A stretch of 36,338 bases of DNA from Flavobacteriales bacterium UBA7878 (GTDB lineage Bacteria; Bacteroidota; Bacteroidia; Flavobacteriales; Schleiferiaceae): positions 1 through 36,338 of the forward strand of contig DLRW01000091.1 of assembly GCA_002501205.1 (NCBI GenBank). Direction: 5' to 3'. Under the pieces are notes generated by a model. That model searched no databases. It was not told the DNA's origin and saw only the letters and a list, made by a program, of their open reading frames with translations. Position numbers and translations under genes: made by a program. Shown here piece after piece: positions 9,701-18,600 of this stretch (the first letter of the stretch is position 1; the number at the start of each line of letters is the position of its first letter).

Positions 9701-12700
9701 ATTCGTTCCATTGCTGTCGTACTGATAGCTCTTCAGCCATTTCCCCGAAGCATAATTGGGGTCCGAAGATTTTGTACTATCCGTAATCGGGAAGGCCGCC
9801 GTGTTTATTTTCCCTTCCAGCGCAGAGCTTCCCCAGGGGTAATCGGCCGATTGAATGTATCCTTCTTCAATCAGCCGCCCCAGGGTATCGTACTTGAAAT
9901 AAATTATTTGCTGTGGATTTAAGGCAGCGCCTGCCGCATCCATTTTAAAGCGGAGTCGATTTGCCGAATCATAAGCATATTGAACTGTTCCGGCATCCGG
10001 ACTAATAGCTTGAATCAATAAATTATTGAAACTATAGCTGTATTGTTTTTTCCAGGTTCCTGCCTCTGAATTAGCAGGTGGCGCAAAATAATTGGGTAAT
10101 TTTTCTTCGCTTAAATTCCCATTTGCATCGTAAACATATTCCGTTTTGCGGAAATCAGTGCTACTACCTTCCAGCACCGCCAAAACATTGCCGCGCAGGT
10201 CCTTAACCTGGCTTTTGCTCTGAATAATCAAATCGCCATTCAAAGCCTTGCTTTGCACCCCGGAACTCTGTTTTTGATAGTACATCTTAGTGCCTGCCCC
10301 GGCTGAAGATTGGCCCGCCAGATCCGGCATGGTTTCTATTCCGGAATAAGCAATGCTTTCTGTATAATCTGAAGCATTAGCCGAACTGGCGCGAGGTCTA
10401 AGAATCGAAACCGGACGAGACAAGGGAGAAGCTTCATAGCTATAGGTGCTAAAGCTTAGATCGCCATCGGTACCACTTAAATAATCTGAAATGCTTAGTT
10501 CAGTTCCCTGATCACTATACAGATAGTCATTTTGATCAGCCTCAATTAATTGAGCAGGCGTAGTTTCATCTCCAACTCCACTAGCATTTCCAAATTGCAA
10601 AGGGGCCGTAAGTGAATTGCGTATATACTGCTGCCGACCCATCGAATCTAAAAACACCCCACTTGCACTGATTGCTTGTTGGTTGGGATACAAATCACTT
10701 CCACCCGGCTCCATTCCCTGCAGCGCTATGCTTTGCAATTGATTCCCTAAGCCATCCTTAAAGCTCATCCTCATTTGTGGCTCCTGAAATAAAATGACAT
10801 TATCAAAAGAACAATGGTCAGTGGCGGCAATCACCATTTTCCCATAATTGCTAGGCAATTCCGAGGGAGTACTAAATTGATAATTAAACAATTGTACTCC
10901 ATTTACGAAGCAAAGCACATAATTGTCTACCACCATAAATAACCAGTCCTCTCCAAAATCAAAATCCGAATTGCTCTGCACAACCGTGGTCGTTCCGGCC
11001 GAATCCACTTCAATCAAATTCCAATTCGCAGAACTTTCATTCCACTGTAAATACAGATAACCATTCCCCAAAGAAACAGTGGCTGTATCACCACTTACAG
11101 AACGATCTACTTCCAAACGAGCCGCAAAATTGGTGTAAGCATATTTTGTAAGAACAGCCGTACCACCTAAACCACTGGTTGGGCTAGCTGGAGAATAATT
11201 AAGGGTACCGGAAGATATATGCCAGTCTGAAGCAGGGCTAAAAGTCCAATCCGAAGATTTCACATTATGAAAATCATAATAGAGACTTAATTGCGAACTC
11301 CCCAAATTGAGCTCACTATTGGGATGTTCAGGCAGAAAATCATCATCACTGCTCAATGAACGAGAATAGGTAGGCAGGCTTAAGGAGTCTACTCTTTCCT
11401 TGGCACCTATCTTGGCCACCATTAGATCCAAGCTGTTATAAATCCATTGGTTTAGCTGCCCATTATGATCAATGGCTGCGGTGGGTCGCCAACGAACCGG
11501 ATCATAAACAGAGGCTTCAAAAGCAGACAGCAATGGACTGAATCGTAAATTATCCAACCAGGCATTGAGGTCATCCGAATTCTGATTAGTCGCCATAAAG
11601 TCAAGGCTAAGCACCACACTGGGGTCAAGGCCCGCACTTGAGCGGATGGCATTTAAATCGATGATATATTGATAGTAAGACCATTTACTAATCGAATCGC
11701 TAAAATCAATCACTATAGGCGACCCTACTTTAGTACCGGCATTGTACACGGTAATTTCCCATTGAGCAGCTCCCTTGGCGGGATCAAAATCGGCATCCAC
11801 TTTAGCCCAAAATCCAAAGACATAAGCGGCATTCTGGTTTTGGGGATTAATGTTTTGAAAGGGACCTTGCTTTTCACTGGCATTCGCGGCCAATTTCAAA
11901 CATTGGGTTCCGGTATTGTAATCCTCGGTGCTGATCTGGCTAGCTAAAGAAATGCTCGAAGGCAAATAATTCCAACCATCACTTTGGGCATAAGGCTCAA
12001 AATCATAATATGAAAATTCACCGGCGCTATTACTGGCATTGCGGCAGGCTGCCACACTTAAATGGCCATTGGTATCCAAAAGGGAGGAAGTTACTAGCCC
12101 ATCCACATCACTTTGCTCCGTAACCAGGCCATAGGTATTGCGGGTTTTAATGGTTAGCGTTTTAAGCCAACCACTGGCAGGATCAGGATCTGATGCCTGC
12201 CAACTATCAAATGCGGGGGGCGTTGCACTTAAAGCTTCGAAACTTTTATACGGACTCCATTGCTCTGAACCGGAGCCCCAATCCTCTTTCCAGGTATTTA
12301 TATAGATGCCCGTGATTGTATCTGTGGACTGCGCATCATTATGAGTGGTTTTTGTGGTTTGGACAATAGGCGACAATAAATTAAGACTACGATCCGTATC
12401 ATATTTCTGATAGAAATACACATAATCCTCAATCCAATTTTCCAATTCTCCAGCCGCATTGTAATTGGTACTTAGACTTTGACTAGGAAAGCCTGTATTG
12501 GAATCGTAGGTAAATTGTTGAGTTTGGGAAACACCATCTTTCGCATTTTCCTTTTGTAGGGTTCTCTGATAAAACCCTTGCCCCCGCTGCCCCAAAGTCA
12601 AAGCATAAACCCAATGGTATTCCACGGATTGGGCTTGCATGGCAAGAGTGGATTGAAAAGCATTGATATTACGAGTATATAAAACGCCTTTACAAAGCGA

Positions 12701-15592
12701 ATAATAGTCGTTGGTATTGGTATAATCTGCACTAAGGGGATATGCTAATGAAGGGGTTTCTCCGAAGGCCTCGGCCAATCCATTGAAAAAATAAGAATCA
12801 ATGGTTCCATTTGGAGTCGTGTCTGAAGAAGCACTACCCGGAATCTGGCTGGCCTTATTTATTTGAGCAGAATAACCTGAATAGGATGCAATGGCGGTAG
12901 AAGCCTCATAAGCAATGCTATTATTAAACAAGGCATTGATTTCTGCCGATTGGGTATAGCCATTGCTACTTTGCACTAAGGTGGCGAGATACAACTCCAC
13001 CTTACCTGACACGGCACCACGCACAGGTCGGTACAAGCTCAAGGCCGAATCGGCACTATCAAAAGTCCCGGTATAAGTAACAAAGGCCTTTTCGCCAAAC
13101 AAACCATTAGCTCCCAGGCTCGATTGATAAATCTGCTCCCCCGCAAGCTCTATTGGATTGGCTGCATCTTGAGGCCCCCCATTTTTTAAAGGAAATAAAA
13201 CGGTTTTCTGACTAGCTGTGCCTGTATCTACTTGATACGCCAACAAATTTTCTTCAATCAATTGAACCGTGGCTAAATCATCGGCCGTAATGGTATCTGG
13301 AATAGTGAAGGAACTGGACCAGGTCCCATCCGAAGCTTGTAGATATAACTTATTAGCTACCAAAGCATAAACACTTTGAGAAGCAGCTTCTCTTGCAGCG
13401 GCAAATAACAAATTAGCATTGGTGCTGCTTTCCTTGATTGCCGCAGAACTGCCCCACTCTCCAGTACTTGGATCAAACTCTAAAAGGTCATAGATATAAG
13501 GGTCCGAACCTGTGGTAGTGATTTTGCGTAAGAGGCGATCAATACCGACAGAAGTAGCATCTACCTGACTTTGATTTGAATAACTAATGCTATTGGTATC
13601 ATAATTTATCCAAGACTGACCGTCAAAACGATAACTATTCTGGCCAATCATAACCATACTATTGAGGATAGATGGAATTGCCATATCCGCCATAGTATCT
13701 ACATATACTGATTGAAAAATATTGGAATTGAGCTTGCTCTGGGCCTGGTTGGTCCAAAATGCTCCGTACTGAACTTGAAGCTTGGATCCTCCTGAACTAA
13801 CAATTGCAAAGCTTACAAAACTAGCCCCCGGGTACAAACTCAGACCTTGCACAGCGCTTAAGCGTAAACCACTGATCGAGTAGGATTTATAATTCCAGGC
13901 GCCACTAATGTTGCGGCGACTTTGATAAACTGCCAGATTTGCCCCGGACTGCCAGTACATAGCGAAGACTTGATTTTGTACCGCTGTAATAGCAAACTGC
14001 GGATTACTTACCGCAGAAATATTTTGCACCGCTTCGGCGGCCCATGCAGCACCATTCCAATAATATTGGTAGAGTGCAAGCTGACCCGCATTTAGCCCAC
14101 AAATTGCAAAGAAACTATCTGCAGCAGCGAGGGACTTAGCAGAGCCGGAATCAAAAACGGGACTGTAATAATTTACATCTGTGGCCCCATCAGCCGCTAC
14201 CTTGGGCTGAATCCATTCGCCGGCTTGCGCTGGATTTGTATGAAATAAATAAAGCTTAGCTGAGGCGTAAAAACCGAAATATTGGTTTTGTAATTCAATC
14301 TGAAAAGCCTCATAGTCGGCTGCAGCTAATGCAAAGGAACCTAAATCTTTATGTAACCAACGGCCATCCCAGACATAGGATTGCAGTGAAAAAGTATCAT
14401 CACTCCCCTTCCAACTTACCAGGGTATAACGGCTTTTAAAGTAAAATTTCGGACTCGAATAGGTCACCCCCTCCTTGCTGGGTTTTGCCAAGGCCATCTT
14501 GCGATCAGACAGGCCCAAGCTTAAAGCACTGAATTGATAAGTGGCCGTACCTCCTTCTGGGAAGGTCACCGTTTTTAGGGCCCCATAAAGCGCCTTATTA
14601 GCAGCATCAAAAGGCTGTGTAGCACTTACCCCATCTGCACTGGTGTAATAACTAAACTTATTACCGGGCAGGGATTTCCCGTTAGAGGAGGAGCGTGTTA
14701 ATTTGCTTAAGAGGCGTTTCGATAGATTTCCGCTGCCTAAAAACTCCGAAGCATAAGTGAATTTCAGGGAATATAAAATTGAATTGTCTTGCGCCAAAAA
14801 TTGCACCGAATCCAAGTACTGGCTTTCAAATCGATCTTGATAGGCATTAGGGGGAGTTGGATTGGTATGAGGATCCTGGTATTCACTGGAGTCCTTTGCT
14901 TTATAGCCCAGCACAATGCTTTGGCCTAAGGCATTTTTAACCGAATGCAAATAGCTTGCTTGCGTATATTCAATTCCTTCTGCCGAAGCAACAGCCTTTT
15001 CCACCGCAGTATAGCTAAAGCTAAGTTCGTCTTCGTATCGATTACTGATAGTACTGAGGTTCCAGCCAATGGCTAGCTTACTTTGGTTAACAGTTTGGTT
15101 ACTGCTGTCGATCCAATTCTCCCAATTTACCCCCCATTGCACAGTACTACGACCACTGCTACTATCCCCATAAATGTAGGTATCCCCATTTTCAACAATA
15201 ATGGTCCACTTTTCGGATGAAGGATTGTAGCTGATTTGCCAAAAGCTATAGCTCTCAGCTGCAAAGCTATAGACCCCTGATGATTCGCCCGTACATACTA
15301 GGGCCGTATTCCCCAAACTGCCTGATAGGTAAAATTTAGCTGCGCCCAATACGGCCGAATGATCACTCAAGCGAAATATCCCCTCAAAAGGCAAAGACCA
15401 ACCCAATCCCAAAACACCGGTAGGATTAGTCAAATTCCAAAAACCGGCTTCTTCCAAAACCTGTGAACTGTAATACATATTCAGGCTATAGTCGAGACCA
15501 TTTCTCCCAGCTAGGGAAGCGAGGCTTATGGGAAATTGAACCTGCCCTGAATACAGGTCTACACTATTATCAATATCTGCTGGACTTATCAT
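6788..15592 (-). CDS. Giant SpvB-like/RHS (YD-repeat) protein with possible HNH-type C-terminal domain
   Basis: The 2934-residue protein begins with a SpvB/Bacteroidota-RHS N-terminal motif (SGQVQFPISLASLAGRNGLD, then GLGWSLPFEGIFRL) and has no signal peptide. Residues about 380-960 contain W-rich beta repeats that could be a propeller. Jelly-roll-like sandwiches lie near 1218-1352, 1450-1608 and 2268-2411, the last within the YD repeats. YD repeats (Y-x-YD-x-x-GR/NL) fill about 1700-2500. The RHS core covers about 2512-2625 and ends DPSGEF, with Asp2601 and Asp2622 at the positions of the known Rhs/TcC autoprotease aspartates. The last 309 residues hold hydrophobic segments and then DLEHLLPQ (about 2838) and NGPLNLFP, an arrangement like HNH/DUF1524 nucleases. 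Family assignment to RHS is firm; nuclease activity is inference. The gene starts 43 bases after the preceding RHS gene. Confidence 0.93.
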   Translation of the reverse strand: MISPADIDNSVDLYSGQVQFPISLASLAGRNGLDYSLNMYYSSQVLEEAGFWNLTNPTGVLGLGWSLPFEGIFRLSDHSAVLGAAKFYLSGSLGNTALVCTGESSGVYSFAAESYSFWQISYNPSSEKWTIIVENGDTYIYGDSSSGRSTVQWGVNWENWIDSSNQTVNQSKLAIGWNLSTISNRYEDELSFSYTAVEKAVASAEGIEYTQASYLHSVKNALGQSIVLGYKAKDSSEYQDPHTNPTPPNAYQDRFESQYLDSVQFLAQDNSILYSLKFTYASEFLGSGNLSKRLLSKLTRSSSNGKSLPGNKFSYYTSADGVSATQPFDAANKALYGALKTVTFPEGGTATYQFSALSLGLSDRKMALAKPSKEGVTYSSPKFYFKSRYTLVSWKGSDDTFSLQSYVWDGRWLHKDLGSFALAAADYEAFQIELQNQYFGFYASAKLYLFHTNPAQAGEWIQPKVAADGATDVNYYSPVFDSGSAKSLAAADSFFAICGLNAGQLALYQYYWNGAAWAAEAVQNISAVSNPQFAITAVQNQVFAMYWQSGANLAVYQSRRNISGAWNYKSYSISGLRLSAVQGLSLYPGASFVSFAIVSSGGSKLQVQYGAFWTNQAQSKLNSNIFQSVYVDTMADMAIPSILNSMVMIGQNSYRFDGQSWINYDTNSISYSNQSQVDATSVGIDRLLRKITTTGSDPYIYDLLEFDPSTGEWGSSAAIKESSTNANLLFAAAREAASQSVYALVANKLYLQASDGTWSSSFTIPDTITADDLATVQLIEENLLAYQVDTGTASQKTVLFPLKNGGPQDAANPIELAGEQIYQSSLGANGLFGEKAFVTYTGTFDSADSALSLYRPVRGAVSGKVELYLATLVQSSNGYTQSAEINALFNNSIAYEASTAIASYSGYSAQINKASQIPGSASSDTTPNGTIDSYFFNGLAEAFGETPSLAYPLSADYTNTNDYYSLCKGVLYTRNINAFQSTLAMQAQSVEYHWVYALTLGQRGQGFYQRTLQKENAKDGVSQTQQFTYDSNTGFPSQSLSTNYNAAGELENWIEDYVYFYQKYDTDRSLNLLSPIVQTTKTTHNDAQSTDTITGIYINTWKEDWGSGSEQWSPYKSFEALSATPPAFDSWQASDPDPASGWLKTLTIKTRNTYGLVTEQSDVDGLVTSSLLDTNGHLSVAACRNASNSAGEFSYYDFEPYAQSDGWNYLPSSISLASQISTEDYNTGTQCLKLAANASEKQGPFQNINPQNQNAAYVFGFWAKVDADFDPAKGAAQWEITVYNAGTKVGSPIVIDFSDSISKWSYYQYIIDLNAIRSSAGLDPSVVLSLDFMATNQNSDDLNAWLDNLRFSPLLSAFEASVYDPVRWRPTAAIDHNGQLNQWIYNSLDLMVAKIGAKERVDSLSLPTYSRSLSSDDDFLPEHPNSELNLGSSQLSLYYDFHNVKSSDWTFSPASDWHISSGTLNYSPASPTSGLGGTAVLTKYAYTNFAARLEVDRSVSGDTATVSLGNGYLYLQWNESSANWNLIEVDSAGTTTVVQSNSDFDFGEDWLFMVVDNYVLCFVNGVQLFNYQFSTPSELPSNYGKMVIAATDHCSFDNVILFQEPQMRMSFKDGLGNQLQSIALQGMEPGGSDLYPNQQAISASGVFLDSMGRQQYIRNSLTAPLQFGNASGVGDETTPAQLIEADQNDYLYSDQGTELSISDYLSGTDGDLSFSTYSYEASPLSRPVSILRPRASSANASDYTESIAYSGIETMPDLAGQSSAGAGTKMYYQKQSSGVQSKALNGDLIIQSKSQVKDLRGNVLAVLEGSSTDFRKTEYVYDANGNLSEEKLPNYFAPPANSEAGTWKKQYSYSFNNLLIQAISPDAGTVQYAYDSANRLRFKMDAAGAALNPQQIIYFKYDTLGRLIEEGYIQSADYPWGSSALEGKINTAAFPITDSTKSSDPNYASGKWLKSYQYDSNGTNSTKYLLGRLWKTQINNGSSPDSESKLYDAFGNITQVSVQVQAHGSEVLSTNYSYNNQDQVASISYPKLVAADTALEVSYSYDRLGRLAGVGQAVSDGSIIDPSNPPSDPQKYYAWYKYDFEGRLAESILNSQVSSANPISRTHAYSDEGFLLSIEDQYGKETLGYTDESGYNGLSYFNGLIASSAYSYKAGAYWENPPLPYSYQYAYDVHGQLTQALNSANNAWTLAMGPGGSAAFDANGNIQNVQRGADLENYKYLFSGSDKISSNQLANLGHNTTLSQDFEGLAPDASSGGGWAWNSNNGGPSNSGISTLDPHSGSQCLHLAGGSLGHYNVLSLATYLNPQSSYALSSWIKTEAGFDTGIGEAGWYISINQAEGPLVETRVAAVATSADWTELQSTIDLPTLLQNLALDINTISSISLELRNYKRLSDAGTGAGLFVDDIGLSANYTAAEFHYNANGNASQVPNPDLYSIDYDPISSRTTAIQLDSDTGAKLAYQYGARNTRTWETYSDGGGTLISSKLSLYGTGDSVLGELNNGASAGTYYIHGLDGIVAISQGAQFKYPLKDHLGSSRIIVDGDTGDVLSYYDYMPYGDLMRSGKGDGTDFRYTGQEFDSTTGLYNYKARLFDTNLRRFMATDPAAQYASPYNYVGNNPVNRVDPSGEFAFATPMALGFIAAGLMNSYENWDDPSWSNHACYFLAGGISGMPSYLFPFYVGGFAALAGSSYILAGVFEGAAAAGIHTYLKEGANHWIRTGEFNFNSEENWEKVKSSAVSGAITGGAAAVVGTIVGKFLVGPNDNAYRGVVNPVGRRDRYEAASMSRYYYEPSGRFEVSGDLTQGMRSAGLIEKTMSLGKNLKSRYIPPQVIGFEKRGFDLEHLLPQRWFRNTNGRFFLNGPLNLFPVDSYFNQVWLEGNIFSWTGRAYPAMAYVVRGFRRAGWIAVTIPYKFAGYPLLAYAAIDYMYPQKPEDMSN

Positions 15593-15635
15593 AATGGGGG
15601 AGTTACTTGGGCGATTGGAAAAAAATGAGTCTTTA

Positions 15636-18600
15636 CTAGTCTATCTTAGGCTTTAAGCCAACATTGGAGAAACCATTTGATTGCGAGGCTGAAACCTGGC
15701 TACTTGAACTACCTGCGCTATTACCCATAGGCTGCATTTCAACACTTTGAGGACTTGCTATCCTTCCTCTATAGCGCAATTGACTACCCGAGCTATTTGA
15801 ATAAGGCCTGGGTGAAGTAAATGGATTACCTGAACCTGTTCCCGTGCCTCCAGAACCTCCAGTACCACCTGAGCCACCTGAACCACTGGACCCTCCTGAA
15901 CCACTGGACCCTCCTGAACTACCTGAACCACTATTTCCCATAGGTCGATAGGGTCTGGCATTACCTGTAATTCTACTCCCTATTCTACCAAGTCCTCCGG
16001 CTATTCGAGACAATACACCCCCGCCAATTGCAGGTCCCATCGCGCCACTACCACCGGCTACATAGCCAACGATACCGACAATTCCGGCTAGACCTGCTAA
16101 TACACCCAGACCAATTCCAAAGCCAATAGCCACATCTTTAGCTGTAGATAAGCCTAAAGGATCGATATGTGAAACAGGGTTATTGCCTGCATAGCTATAG
16201 GCATTCAAGGTCTGTGGATCATAAATAGCTCCCAAGAGATAATCTCTTTGCACAAAGCGCAAAAGACCGGGAGAATAATAACGGGCCCGCATGTATACCA
16301 GGCCATTGCCATCATCCATCACACCATCGCGACCGCCAAATGCAAAGGGATTATACGAATTGCTACTTAAGCCTTTCGCTAATCCATAAGGAGTATAGGA
16401 ATAGGCATCTTGAATTTGCCCGGCATCATCGGTTCGCGCCAGGGTGTTTCCGCTGGTATCGAAAATATAATTGCGATAATTTCCTGCGCTGTCTATTTGG
16501 CTTATCAATCCATTGCCATAGACATAGCGATACTGTACCTCCCCACTGGCATTAGTGATTTCCAAAAGTCGATTAACTTCCTGATCTAAAGGGGTAGAAA
16601 ACTGCCCGCCATAAGCTGCCTGAGTCTCTCTCAAACCCATTGGATTTAAAACCTGGCGACTTTGGGAAATCTCCCTTTGGGCATCGGCCATTTCGTACAT
16701 GGGACTTTGATAGGATTGTACATCCTGCACAAAATACTCCTGACTTCCTGCTATGGTTCTTGAAGCACGTAAGCCATCATCATCATAAGTATAGGAATCG
16801 CTGCCCATACTGATCATTTGATCAAAGGCATTATAGCTTGCCTCTAAAACCGGATCACCTGAAAAGCTGATCACACTTCCATTGGCATCGTAGGAAACAG
16901 CAACCGAATTGTAATCAACCAGCTCATTGGCTTCATTATAAGCCAGATTGAGCATTTGCGAGGGATAATTAGGCGCCATAGGCAGTATTGCACTAACAGC
17001 CTTACGATTACCCAAGGCATCAATATCCGTAATCTGAATTTGAGACAAGATTGCACCGCCTTTGAGGTACTCAATCTGGTTTAACTCACCTACTTTATTG
17101 AAGCTGGTATTGCAAATGCTGCCATTGGCGAAACTGCTTTTCTTTACTTGACCGGTAGGCCAATAGGTATAGGCTGTGACCTTAGCATTCCAATCCGAAA
17201 CCTGGCTTAAGCGATTTAAACCATTGTAGCTATAATCCACAGCAGAACTGTCCGAATAAGTGAGTTTCTTAAGCAGGTTGCTGGGGTAGTATGAATAGTT
17301 TACAGCTTTAGACTGGGCATTGGTTCTGGAAAGCATGCGATTCCAGGCATCGAATGTTCTACTAATGGTTTCCGTTTCATTCGAAGAAGTAGCGGTACGA
17401 TTGCCATTTTTGTCCAGGCTATGCTGAATGTAATCAGCACCATTGGGCAAGGTAATCTTGTAGAAACGACCCGCAGCATCAAAAGAAAAATTCAGCTCCT
17501 GATTCTTGCCATCGGTATACTTTGATATCTCCCCCCAGGGACTGTACTCCCATTTTCGATTAGCTCCATTTGGATCTGTTTCCTGCACTAATTGGCTTAA
17601 GCCATTGTAGTACTGCAAGGTCTTGCCGGTAGTTTCTCCGGGGCGATCAATGCTTACAATAACCCCATGAAAATCGGAATCATAGGCATAACTGTAATTG
17701 TTGACTAATGGGGTACTGCCCGAACTTGTTACAGAGATTAGCCGATCCAGGGCATCATACACAAAGGAACTACTTTCTTGTAAACTCTCATCCCCACGAC
17801 TGCTCTCCAGAAGACGCCCAAGGGCATCATAGGTATTTTGCTGGAAGTTCCCTTCAGGATCCAGAAGCTTCACCTTTAAATTATTCGTTCCGCTGGCACT
17901 ATCAGCTTCCAATTCATAGGAGGTGGTGTATTCATTGCCTGCCTCATCCTGAAAGGATACGATTCTACCTAAGGCATCATAAATACTAATGCGGGTATAG
18001 GGGGTATCACCACTATTTTCTGGTGGAAGAGTTTCGGTAATAATCAATTGCTGACTATCACCATTAGGGTCCTTTCGTTGTGAATAAGCATAGGTACTGG
18101 CGGCACTATCTCCTTTATCTTGAATGGAAATTAGCTTTTGGGCCGCATCATAGAGGCTCATTGACTGATAGCTAGCATCCGGATCTTCAGCCAATGGGGG
18201 AAAGGTTTGGGCGATTTGTTCATTATAAGTCGAACCGGTCGCTTCCTCAGTATAGCTGGTTGCATAAACCTTTCCCATTGGATCGGTGAACTGCAACAGT
18301 CGATTAAAAATATCGTATTGATATTGCTCAAATATATCAGAGCTTGAAAGCAACTTTTTAAGATGATCATTCTTGTCATATAGGTATTGCTTTCCAACCT
18401 GCTCTGATTGAAATTCGGCATATTGGACCGAAGCCAATAAATCATTTTGATTATAGGTATAGGTGAGGGCTTCCCCTAGTGGATTGGTTTCGACCAGAAG
18501 TTGGTTTATACCATCGTATTCATATTGATATTCGAAGCCATTCGCCTCGGTTTGACCAGGTAGCCATTCTTTGAAAGTCTTAAGCTGTGAAGAGTCCCAA

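Noticed and set aside
15841..15936. CRISPR-like array
   Set aside because: The short repeats are contiguous, 18 bp, without spacers, and encode the S/G-rich tail of the RHS protein.
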